From positions 2,976,001 through 3,040,000 of the forward strand of contig NZ_CP113519.1 in assembly GCF_026723825.1 (NCBI RefSeq): a DNA stretch of 64,000 bases. The letters run 5' to 3'. The DNA comes from Pseudomonas sp. GOM7. Lineage in GTDB: Bacteria; Pseudomonadota; Gammaproteobacteria; Pseudomonadales; Pseudomonadaceae. How positions within the stretch are numbered: position 1 is the first letter of the stretch; the number at the start of each line of letters is the position of its first letter. The notes beneath the pieces were generated by a model. It was not told where the DNA came from, searched no databases, and saw only the letters and a program-made list of their open reading frames with translations. Of this stretch, positions 1 through 7,211 are shown piece by piece. The position numbers and the translations under genes were made by a program.

Positions 1-86
1 GCCATGCTCAGGGGCAACGCCAACAGAGCACCCAGGAATACAGCAGCGGCGATAACCACGCGTAACATCTGCAACAAACCTTTCAT
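1..86 (-). CDS. N-terminal fragment of an exported protein, cut by the window edge
   Basis: Only the first 28 or so codons are present. The start ATG (84-86) overlaps the stop of the upstream PAP2 gene as TAATG, so the two are translationally coupled. The visible peptide begins MKGLLQMLRVV and continues as an Ala/Leu-rich hydrophobic stretch ending LPLSMA, which looks like a signal peptide or first membrane anchor. It is probably the third gene of the sulfatase-PAP2 operon. No family can be assigned from this fragment. Confidence 0.7.
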   Translation of the reverse strand, partial: MKGLLQMLRVVIAAAVFLGALLALPLSM

Positions 87-808
87 TACCCCTGCCCTCC
101 CCATGCCAGTTGTTCTTGCTGCGCCTGTACGGCAGGTGCCCGATACAGCACCAGACGGTAGGTCACCAGGCAGATGACCCAATCGATCAATAGCGTCCAC
201 AGGTTGTGTGAAAGAAAATGCGCGCCCTGCAGCATGCGCCCCAGCGAGAACAGCGAGCCGAGACCGAGCGCCACCATCAGCGCGACACGGGCGGCACGCG
301 GCCTGCGGTCGCGCAAAACGAAGAACAGCGCGATCAGCGAGAACCCGGCCGAGGCGTGGCCGCCCGGCCAGCAGCGCCCCGGATTGGCAGTGGGCGCGCG
401 CTCGGCGAGCAGCGCTGTGAACTGCTCATGGCCGCCGAACTCGCTGAGACTCCAGGGGCAATGCATGCCGGTCAGGGTCTTCAGCGGCGTGACTACCGAA
501 GTGGAAAGCCCCAACGCCAGCACCAGATAGCCCAGCGCACGGCGCCAAGGCCGCAACCGCGTCGGCAACAGGCTGAGCAGGAAGCCGGCGATGGCCAGCA
601 CACCGACGACGATGACCGCCTGCTTGGCGCGGTCATGCAGGATGTCTTCCAGCCAGAAACTGTGGCGACCGATAAAGCCCTCGCCAGGCTGGTAGAACAG
701 ATGCTCGATGGCAAAGTCCAGGGGGCTGGGGTCAATCGCCAGCAGCAAGGCCATCATCAGCAGCGGGACGCCCAGAGCCAGCGGGAAGTTGAAGTAACGT
801 GACCTCAT
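86..808 (-). CDS. PAP2-superfamily phosphatase, lipid phosphatase type
   Basis: A 240-residue integral membrane protein with about five hydrophobic segments. PAP2 (type 2 phosphatidic acid phosphatase) landmarks are present: a K110-containing first motif ending CP instead of the usual RP, PGGH at 148-151 (the PSGH motif), and a third motif with R191, H197 and H201. The last position is normally Asp, so motifs one and three are both non-canonical. Family members dephosphorylate lipid A, undecaprenyl pyrophosphate or phosphatidylglycerol phosphate on the periplasmic side. The substrate here is unknown. It lies 10 bp downstream of the sulfatase gene, which suggests joint envelope-lipid remodelling. 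Confidence 0.85.
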   Translation of the reverse strand: MRSRYFNFPLALGVPLLMMALLLAIDPSPLDFAIEHLFYQPGEGFIGRHSFWLEDILHDRAKQAVIVVGVLAIAGFLLSLLPTRLRPWRRALGYLVLALGLSTSVVTPLKTLTGMHCPWSLSEFGGHEQFTALLAERAPTANPGRCWPGGHASAGFSLIALFFVLRDRRPRAARVALMVALGLGSLFSLGRMLQGAHFLSHNLWTLLIDWVICLVTYRLVLYRAPAVQAQQEQLAWGGQG

Positions 809-818
809 GCTCGGCTCC

Positions 819-2777
819 TCAGCGCTGGCTCAGTTGAGAATCGGACTGCCCGCCGGGATGCCAGGCGATCAGGCGCTTCTGAAAGGCGTGGCTGGCACCC
901 TGGTAGTAGGCGATGTCACGACGCATCAGCGGATCATCGCTGTCGACGCGTGTCTCACGGCTGAGCCCCAGGGCATCCACGTGGCGGCGCATGCCCTGGC
1001 GCGGACTGAGAATGGCCAGGTCGTGGCCGTCGAACAGCCCCAGATGCTGGTAGTTACCCAGCAGCGCACGGCCTTGGGCGTGATCCTCGCGCAGCAGGTT
1101 GCGGCCGAAGAAGGTGGACACGTAGTCCATGTTCATCAGCCCCAGCAACGTCGGCGCCACGTCGATCTGGCTGGCCACGTCGGCGTATTCGGCCGGGTTG
1201 ATGTGTTTCGGCGAGTAGACGAACAGCGGGATGTGGTAGTTGGCCACCGGCAGGTCTTCGCGCCCGGCGCTGCCGGCGGTGTGGTCGGCGACGAAGACGA
1301 ACAGGGTGTCGTCGAACCAGGGCTTGCTGCGCGCCTCGGTGAGGAACTGGCCGATGGCATAGTCGGTGTACTTCACCGCCCCCTCACGCCCCTCGCCCGA
1401 CTTGATGTCGATACGACCATCGGGATAGGTGTAGGGACGGTGGTTGGAGGTGGTCATCAGTTGCAGGAAGAAGCGCTTGCCGCTGGCATGGTCGGCATCG
1501 GCCACCTTCAGCGCCTGGCGGTAGAGATCCTCGTCGGCCATGCCCCAGGCGTTCTGGAAGCTCATGTCGGCGTCGGCGACGCTGCTCTGGTCGACGATGC
1601 GATAGCCATTGCCGCCGAAGAACGCATTCATGTTGTCGAAATAGCCACGACCGCCGTAGATGAACACGCTGTCATAGCCCTTGGCAGTCAATTGCTGACC
1701 CAGGCTGGCATAGCCGGCCTCGCGACCGATGCGTTTGACGATGGAGCGCCCCGGCGTCGGCGGCATGGACAGGGTGATCGCCTCCAGGCCACGGTCGGTA
1801 CGGGTACCGGTAGCGTAGAAATGGGTGAACACCAGGCTGTGCTTGCGCAGCTCGTCGAGGTTCGGGGTCAGTCCACGGCTATCGCCGAAACTGCCCAGGT
1901 ACTTGGCACTGAGGCTTTCGATGGTCACCAGCACCACATTGAGCGGCTTGGGCTGGCCCGGGTTGTCGATCACCCGGCGGATGTCCTCCGGATCGCTGCC
2001 GATGAAGCGCGCATTGGGTTCGCTCACTTCCTCACGCAGCAAGCTGGCCACGGCCTGATCCGGCAAGGTGGCGTAGAACTGCCGATAATCCAGCTCGTTG
2101 TTACGGAAGGCGGCGAAGAACTGGTACGGCCCGTTGCTCGCCAGTTCGCGCTGATAGGTGTTGCCCCCCAGCCCGCGTGGCGCATCCTGGCCGACCAGGG
2201 CAAGACACAGGCCCACCAGCAAGGCCAGCAGCATCACGCCAGGCACCGCGCGCTTGAATGGCAGACGCGGCGCCTGCAGCGCATCATGCAGGGCACGCCG
2301 CAGGACGAAAGTCAGGCCAATCGCCAGGGCAGCCAGCAACGCCAGCAGCGGGTAGATCGGGTAGGACTCGAGGATGTTGTCCACCACCTCCTTGGAGTAC
2401 ACCAGGTAATCCACGGCGATGAAATTGAAGCGAACCCCGAATTCGTCCCAGAACAGCCACTCCGCCACGGCGGTGAAGAACATCACGAAGATGCTGACGG
2501 CGGCCACGCCCAGCAGCAGCCGCTGATGCCAGCGCCGCTGCCACAGCCAGGACGGGCACAGCAGCAGGTACAGGGTCATGGGCGTGGCGGCGTAGAGCAG
2601 AAAACTCAGGTCATAGACCAGGCCGACCCCGTACAGCCCCAGCAGATTGGCCGGCGTGACGCCGGCATCGCCCAGGTGGCTGACCAGCAGCACGCTACGG
2701 GTGAGGAAGAACACTGCCAGCCAGACCAGCAGAATGATCGACAGATAACGAAGTTGCGCGTAATGAAGCCGAGGCAT
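819..2777 (-). CDS. LTA-synthase-family membrane sulfatase (phosphoglycerol/phosphoethanolamine transferase type)
   Basis: 652 residues. Five hydrophobic segments lie within residues 1-195, followed by a large periplasmic alkaline-phosphatase-fold domain. The domain opens with VVLVTIESLS, whose E287 matches the first metal ligand. The GTRTDRG segment places the likely nucleophile at T327, and a later VADHTAG segment supplies further metal ligands. Relatives (LtaS, OpgB, EptA) move phosphoglycerol or phosphoethanolamine groups onto glycolipids, glucans or lipid A. No lipoteichoic acid is expected in this organism, so an envelope glycan or lipid A target is more likely. It is divergent from colR, and a ColR-type box lies between them (2848-2863). 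Confidence 0.85.
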   Translation of the reverse strand: MPRLHYAQLRYLSIILLVWLAVFFLTRSVLLVSHLGDAGVTPANLLGLYGVGLVYDLSFLLYAATPMTLYLLLCPSWLWQRRWHQRLLLGVAAVSIFVMFFTAVAEWLFWDEFGVRFNFIAVDYLVYSKEVVDNILESYPIYPLLALLAALAIGLTFVLRRALHDALQAPRLPFKRAVPGVMLLALLVGLCLALVGQDAPRGLGGNTYQRELASNGPYQFFAAFRNNELDYRQFYATLPDQAVASLLREEVSEPNARFIGSDPEDIRRVIDNPGQPKPLNVVLVTIESLSAKYLGSFGDSRGLTPNLDELRKHSLVFTHFYATGTRTDRGLEAITLSMPPTPGRSIVKRIGREAGYASLGQQLTAKGYDSVFIYGGRGYFDNMNAFFGGNGYRIVDQSSVADADMSFQNAWGMADEDLYRQALKVADADHASGKRFFLQLMTTSNHRPYTYPDGRIDIKSGEGREGAVKYTDYAIGQFLTEARSKPWFDDTLFVFVADHTAGSAGREDLPVANYHIPLFVYSPKHINPAEYADVASQIDVAPTLLGLMNMDYVSTFFGRNLLREDHAQGRALLGNYQHLGLFDGHDLAILSPRQGMRRHVDALGLSRETRVDSDDPLMRRDIAYYQGASHAFQKRLIAWHPGGQSDSQLSQR

Positions 2778-2847
2778 CGTATGATCCTTTCAGGATGAAA
2801 CGTGCCTCAGTCTGCTCAGGGCTGCGTGAGCCGCTCGTCAAAGCCAT

Positions 2848-2863
2848 GTGAAAAAATCGTCAA
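2848..2863 (-). promoter_or_regulatory. Candidate ColR-binding box for the sulfatase-PAP2 operon
   Basis: Read on the minus strand the site is TTGACGATTTTTTCAC. As I recall it, the ColR consensus from P. putida is YYNASNNYTTTTTCAC, and all 16 positions fit. It lies about 70 bp upstream of the sulfatase start and 17 bp before the colR start, so it could also act on colR. The consensus is from memory; binding is inferred. Confidence 0.6.
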
Positions 2864-2879
2864 ACCCGGGACACCACCA

Positions 2880-3563
2880 ATGCGCATTCTGGTCATCGAA
2901 GACAATCGGGACATCCTCGCCAACGTGCTCGACTACCTGCAGCTCAAAGGCTTTACCGTGGATTGCGCCCAGGACGGTTTGAGTGGCCTGCACCTGGCCA
3001 GCACCGGTCATTACGACCTGATCGTGCTGGACATCATGCTGCCAGGCATCGACGGCTATCAGGTGTGCAAGCGCCTGCGCGAGGATGGCCGCAACGAGGT
3101 GCCAATCCTCATGCTCACGGCCCGCGATGCCCTCGATGACCGCCTGCAGGGCCTCAATGCCGGCGCCGATGACTACCTGATCAAACCCTTCGCCCTGTCC
3201 GAGCTGGTGGCGCGTATCGAAGCCATCCTGCGCCGCAGCCAGGGCAGCCGCAAACGCCAGTTGCAGATCGCCGACCTGATCTACGACCTCGACACCCTGC
3301 ACGTCAGCCGCGCCGGCCAGCCGCTCAAGCTCAATCCGCTGGGCCTCAAGCTGCTGGCCATCCTCATGCAACGCAGCCCGGCCGTGGTGCGCCGCGAGGC
3401 GCTGGAGGAGGCGCTGTGGGGCGACGATTGCCCGGACAGCGACAGCCTGCGCAGCCACGTCCACCAGTTGCGCCAGGTGCTCGACAAACCCTTCCCCGCC
3501 CCTCTGCTGCATACCATCCACGGTGTCGGCTATCGCCTGGCGGAGACTGCCCATGCTGGCTAA
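2880..3563 (+). CDS. colR: Response regulator ColR (OmpR/PhoB family)
   Basis: 227 residues from the ATG at 2880, the length typical of ColR; an upstream in-frame ATG at 2802 would add 26 unlikely residues. The receiver domain (1-115) has the acidic pocket IEDN, phospho-acceptor D51 in VLDIMLPG and a conserved Lys in LIKPF. The C-terminal winged helix (125-225) ends HTIHGVGYRL. In P. putida and P. aeruginosa ColRS controls membrane integrity, root colonisation and tolerance to excess iron, zinc and polymyxin. The stop overlaps the colS start by 11 bp. Confidence 0.92.
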   Translation: MRILVIEDNRDILANVLDYLQLKGFTVDCAQDGLSGLHLASTGHYDLIVLDIMLPGIDGYQVCKRLREDGRNEVPILMLTARDALDDRLQGLNAGADDYLIKPFALSELVARIEAILRRSQGSRKRQLQIADLIYDLDTLHVSRAGQPLKLNPLGLKLLAILMQRSPAVVRREALEEALWGDDCPDSDSLRSHVHQLRQVLDKPFPAPLLHTIHGVGYRLAETAHAG

Positions 3564-4824
3564 GCAACCCTTCGAGCGGCGCATTCTCATCGCCTTCGTG
3601 CTGATGACCGTGGTGGTCAGCGGCCTGTTTTCCCTGAGCATCGTCGCGGTGGTGCACTTCATCGAAGAACACCTGGTCTCCCAGGAGCTGAGTCGTGAGC
3701 TGAGCGAAACCCTGAGGGAGGACATCAGCCAGGGCCACGCGCCACGCCTGGACAGCAGCACCCGCTTCTTCTCTTCGGCTCACCCCGAGTACGCCATTCC
3801 CCAGGCGTATGAAGGTCTACGAGAAGGCTTCAACGAGTTGTTCAGCGGTGATGAGGCGTATTACGTCTACGTGCAGCAGATCAACGGCCAGACCTACATG
3901 CTGGTGGAGGATCAAGAGGAGTTCGAGGCCCGCGAGAATGCCCTGTTCAACGTGGTGCTGGCCGGTTTTCTGCTCACCGTGCTGGCAGCCTGGGGCCTGG
4001 GCCTGATCACCGCCCGCAAGGTCATGGCACCGATCACCCGCCTGGCACAACAGGTGCGCCACCGCGACCAGTTGCACCCGCTGGCGCCGCCACTGGCACC
4101 GGATTACCCGGATGACGAGATCGGCCAACTGGCGGCAGCCTTCGACAGCACCCTTGGTCAGGTACGCCAGTCACTGGAGCGCGAGCGCCTGTTCACCAGC
4201 GATGTCAGCCATGAGCTGCGCACCCCACTGATGGTCATTGCCTCCTCCTGCGAACTGCTCGCCGAGGCGCCGCTGGCCCCGCGCGAAAAGGAACAGGTGG
4301 CACGCATCGCCCGTGCCTGCGAGGAGATGCGCGAACTGGTGCAGACCTTCCTGCAACTGGCACGCGACAAGAGCAACGCGGCGGCGTTCGTCGGCGATCG
4401 CTCGCTGGCCAGTGTCGCCGAGGAACAGGCCACGCGTTGGGGAGCACTGATGCAGGAGAAGGGTCTGGACTTCCAGATGCGCATCGAAGGCCAGGACGAG
4501 GGCCAGTACAACGCCACCTTTCTCGCCACGGTGATGGCCAACCTGCTGCGCAATGCCCTGCACTACACCGAGCGCGGCAGCGTGCGCCTGATCCTCGAAC
4601 GCGGCGCCTTCCGCATCGAAGACAGCGGTGCGGGGATTCCTGTCGAACAGCACGAGCAGATCTTCCAGCCCTTCGTCCGCGGCCCTCAGGCCCGTGGTGA
4701 AGGCCTCGGTCTGGGCCTGTCGCTGGTCAAGCGAATCTGCACCAAGCAGGGCTGGAAGGTCAGCCTGCAGAGTGAACCTGGGGGGGGCACCCGTTTCCGG
4801 GTGGAACTGGCGGCCGCGTCTTGA
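3553..4824 (+). CDS. colS: Sensor histidine kinase ColS
   Basis: 423 residues from the ATG at 3553, inside the end of colR; an in-frame start at 3523 is less likely. TM1 is about 11-34 and TM2 about 131-153. The periplasmic loop between them is rich in acidic residues and contains E119-x-x-E122 with further overlapping ExxE spacings. ColS is reported to use an ExxE motif to bind Zn and Fe(III). Then come a HAMP-like linker, H220 in DVSHELRTPL, the N-box NLLRNALHYT, and G-boxes EDSGAGIP and GEGLGLGLSL. A run of eight G (4780-4787) lies near the 3' end. Confidence 0.92.
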   Translation: MLAKQPFERRILIAFVLMTVVVSGLFSLSIVAVVHFIEEHLVSQELSRELSETLREDISQGHAPRLDSSTRFFSSAHPEYAIPQAYEGLREGFNELFSGDEAYYVYVQQINGQTYMLVEDQEEFEARENALFNVVLAGFLLTVLAAWGLGLITARKVMAPITRLAQQVRHRDQLHPLAPPLAPDYPDDEIGQLAAAFDSTLGQVRQSLERERLFTSDVSHELRTPLMVIASSCELLAEAPLAPREKEQVARIARACEEMRELVQTFLQLARDKSNAAAFVGDRSLASVAEEQATRWGALMQEKGLDFQMRIEGQDEGQYNATFLATVMANLLRNALHYTERGSVRLILERGAFRIEDSGAGIPVEQHEQIFQPFVRGPQARGEGLGLGLSLVKRICTKQGWKVSLQSEPGGGTRFRVELAAAS

Positions 4825-4836
4825 CGAAATTTTCAC
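4821..4836 (+). promoter_or_regulatory. Candidate ColR box upstream of the methyltransferase-inaA-dgkA genes
   Basis: The site is TTGACGAAATTTTCAC and fits 14 of 16 positions of the recalled ColR consensus. It overlaps the colS stop codon and sits 70 bp before the methyltransferase start, in the right place to drive a separate transcript downstream of colS. Confidence 0.5.
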
Positions 4837-4906
4837 AGCCCTTTGACGTGAACTTGATGCCCTGACCACTAGGGTAGCGAACGTAACCCATTGCCGGACG
4901 TTCGCC

Positions 4907-5596
4907 ATGCACAAGCCAAGCCCCATCGAACTGGAATTCTCCCGCAAGTACGACCTCGACCACGCCCAGCAGTACCTGCACAAGCATCAGGACGGCCTGG
5001 CCAGGCGCCTGTCGCATTGGCGCGACATCCAGGTGGCACGACGCGCCCTGAAGCTGGCCGAGCAGCCCAACCTGGTACTCGACCTGCCCTGCGGCGCCGG
5101 GCGCTTCTGGCCCATGCTCTGCGAACAGCAGAACCGGGTGATCCTCGCTGCCGACAATTCCGCCGACATGCTCGCCACCGCCCGCGCCGCCCAAGCACGC
5201 GAAGTCGTGGCACGGGTCAACAGCTTTCGTACCTCGGCCTTCGCCATCGACCTGGGTGCCAACGCGGTGGACTGCATCTTCTGCATCCGCCTGCTGCACC
5301 ATATCGAGTCGAGTGAGCATCGCCTGGCCATCCTGCGTGAATTCCATCGGGTCAGCCGCGACAGCGTGATCGTCTCGCTGTGGGTCGACGGCAATTACAA
5401 GGCCTGGAAGCGCCGCCGCCTGGAAGCGCGTCGTGCCGCCGCTGGCCGCGCCACGCAGAACCAGAATCGCTTCGTGGTGCCGCGCGCGGTGATCGAGGGG
5501 GAGTTCCATCAGGCCGGTTTCGATATCGTCGGTCACCTGGACTTCCTGCCCGGCTATGCCATGTGGCGCACCTACGTGCTGCGCAAGGAGGTCTGA
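4907..5596 (+). CDS. warA: Class I SAM-dependent methyltransferase, WarA-like
   Basis: 229 residues with a Rossmann methyltransferase core: motif I LVLDLPCGAGRF near residue 50, an acidic strand-2 end in ILAADNSADML, and DCIFCIRLLHH near 125. No signal peptide or membrane helix. It is the first gene downstream of colS, with the InaA-type kinase 2 bp further on. In P. aeruginosa the gene in this position (WarA) has been linked to LPS O-antigen length; in P. putida it is part of the ColR regulon. The symbol rests on gene order and general similarity. Confidence 0.75.
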   Translation: MHKPSPIELEFSRKYDLDHAQQYLHKHQDGLARRLSHWRDIQVARRALKLAEQPNLVLDLPCGAGRFWPMLCEQQNRVILAADNSADMLATARAAQAREVVARVNSFRTSAFAIDLGANAVDCIFCIRLLHHIESSEHRLAILREFHRVSRDSVIVSLWVDGNYKAWKRRRLEARRAAAGRATQNQNRFVVPRAVIEGEFHQAGFDIVGHLDFLPGYAMWRTYVLRKEV

Positions 5597-5598
5597 AC

Positions 5599-6300
5599 AT
5601 GGGCATCCTCAGCGAAAAAGCCTTCGTCGCCCTGCCCTCCAGCGAATTCGAGCGCTGGTGGCACAGCCCAGGTGAATGGGTCGAAGAAGCCAACCAGCGT
5701 CGTGGTGGCGAAAGCGGCGTGCGCCTGCTGCAAGCCTGGGACAGCAGCCGCCCGCCGCTATACTGCAAGCGCCAGACTGGCCACCTGCACCGCTCGCCAC
5801 GCCATCCGCTCGGGCGGCCGACCATCCTGCGCGAGCTGCAGGCCTACCGCGCCTTCGCCCGGCTCGGCATCCGCACACCCAATATCATCTACTGCGCGGC
5901 ACGCAAGCAGGCCGGCCAATGGCAGGCCCTGCTGGTCACCGAAGCGCTGAGCGGCTTCGTCAGCCTCGAAGACTGGTATGCCCAGCCTCATGCGCAGGCG
6001 CTCGAGCATGCCGTGCTGCAACAGGTGGCCGTGACCCTGGCGCGCCTGCACCTCGGCGGCTGGCAGCATGGCTGTTGCTACCCCAAGCACCTGTTCGTCA
6101 AGGTGCGCAGCGACGGTGACGTGGATGTGGCCCTGCTCGATCTGGAAAAGAGCCGACGGCGCTGGTTGCTGCGTCAGGCACAGCGCGACCTCGGGCAATT
6201 GCAGCGGCATCGCGGCGCCATCCCGGAAAGCGCCATCGTCTACCTGCAGCAGGCTTACCAGCATGCCCTGCACAACCCCTGGGGAGTGCTGCAGCCGTGA
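5599..6300 (+). CDS. inaA: Lipopolysaccharide kinase InaA-family protein
   Basis: 233 residues from the ATG at 5599, which follows an AGGAGG in the end of the methyltransferase gene. The fold is that of WaaP/InaA LPS-core kinases: RELQAYRAF, then the catalytic-loop equivalent QHGCCYPKHLFV near residue 157 and a DLE metal-binding motif in ALLDLEKSRRR. In WaaP the catalytic loop reads HRD; here that Asp is Cys, so kinase activity is not assured. Predicted cytoplasmic, acting on LPS core sugars. It overlaps dgkA by 4 bp. Confidence 0.82.
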   Translation: MGILSEKAFVALPSSEFERWWHSPGEWVEEANQRRGGESGVRLLQAWDSSRPPLYCKRQTGHLHRSPRHPLGRPTILRELQAYRAFARLGIRTPNIIYCAARKQAGQWQALLVTEALSGFVSLEDWYAQPHAQALEHAVLQQVAVTLARLHLGGWQHGCCYPKHLFVKVRSDGDVDVALLDLEKSRRRWLLRQAQRDLGQLQRHRGAIPESAIVYLQQAYQHALHNPWGVLQP

Positions 6301-6683
6301 ATCCCAGCCCGCGACTGGATGCCCTTGACCTCAAGGGGCGCCGAGGCCTGCGCCGCATTCTCGATGCCAGCGGCTATTCGCTGGCTGGCCTGCGCGCGGC
6401 TTACACGGGTGAAGCCGCGTTCCGCCAACTGGTCTGGTTGAACCTGCTATTGCTGCCGCTGGCCTGCCTGGTGGACGTGAGCCGCACCGAACGGGCGCTG
6501 CTGATCCTGGTACCCATGCTGGCGCTGGTAGTGGAGCTGCTCAATTCCGCCATCGAGGCGGTGGTCGATCGCATCTCCCTGAGCCTGCATCCGCTGTCCA
6601 AGCAGGCCAAGGACATGGGCAGCGCGGCCCAGATGGTCGCGTTGCTGATGATCGCCCTGACCTGGGCGATCATCCTGCTCTGA
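6297..6683 (+). CDS. dgkA: Diacylglycerol kinase
   Basis: 128 residues, starting at a GTG that overlaps the previous stop (GTGA). It has three membrane helices and the family signature VELLNSAIEAVVDR near residue 80. It phosphorylates diacylglycerol released when phosphoglycerol or phosphoethanolamine is taken from phospholipids for envelope decoration, so its place beside a transferase-like sulfatase and LPS-modifying genes makes biochemical sense. Its stop abuts the stop of the convergent DUF3859 gene with no spacer. Confidence 0.92.
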   Translation: MNPSPRLDALDLKGRRGLRRILDASGYSLAGLRAAYTGEAAFRQLVWLNLLLLPLACLVDVSRTERALLILVPMLALVVELLNSAIEAVVDRISLSLHPLSKQAKDMGSAAQMVALLMIALTWAIILL

Positions 6684-7148
6684 TCAGCGCACCTCGAAGC
6701 GCTGTTCGGCCAGCTTGCGATCGCCCTGATAGACGATGAAGTGCCACTCGCCGGGCACCACCTCATGGTGCTCGGTGAACTCGAAGGCCATCACGTCCTG
6801 CGGCGCGCCGGGCACCAGCTTCTGCACCACCTCGAACTTGTCGTGGCGCTGGCCGTCCGGGGTGACCACGCCTGGGGTGAGATAGAGCAACGTCAGCGGC
6901 GTATCCCCCTCGCGCTTGCCAGCCAGGCTGTAGCGCATGCCGAACTTGGTGCCGAGCTTGGCGGGAATCCGGTCGGTGACCTGGATATCCTGACTGCTGC
7001 GCGTCAGTACGCGTTCGCCGGGCTGGAAGTCCTGATAATCCGTGGTGAAGATGCCGTACTCCACCGGCCCTTCAACCCGTACGTCCGCCTGAACCAGGCC
7101 GGTGAAAGCGAACAGACCGGCAAGCAAAACCTTGGAAATATGCTGCAT
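6684..7148 (-). CDS. Exported DUF3859-type protein
   Basis: 154 residues with a clear signal peptide (cleavage likely after LVQA, residue 21). The mature part is a beta-rich domain with alternating YGIFTTDYQDF, KFGMRYSL and EWHFIVYQGDRKL segments, which I recognise as DUF3859; function unknown. Predicted periplasmic. Preceded by a good ribosome site (GAGGAGCG). It is a single gene, convergent with dgkA. Confidence 0.8.
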   Translation of the reverse strand: MQHISKVLLAGLFAFTGLVQADVRVEGPVEYGIFTTDYQDFQPGERVLTRSSQDIQVTDRIPAKLGTKFGMRYSLAGKREGDTPLTLLYLTPGVVTPDGQRHDKFEVVQKLVPGAPQDVMAFEFTEHHEVVPGEWHFIVYQGDRKLAEQRFEVR

Positions 7149-7211
7149 GACGCGCTCCTCGTTGAGATGAGCGCGAGCCTATGACCCTGCGGTGACAAAC
7201 TGATGACAGCT

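Noticed and set aside
807..2798. Long plus-strand open frame opposite the sulfatase gene
   Set aside because: Antisense shadow with low-complexity His/Gln/Val-rich sequence; the minus-strand product has clear domains.
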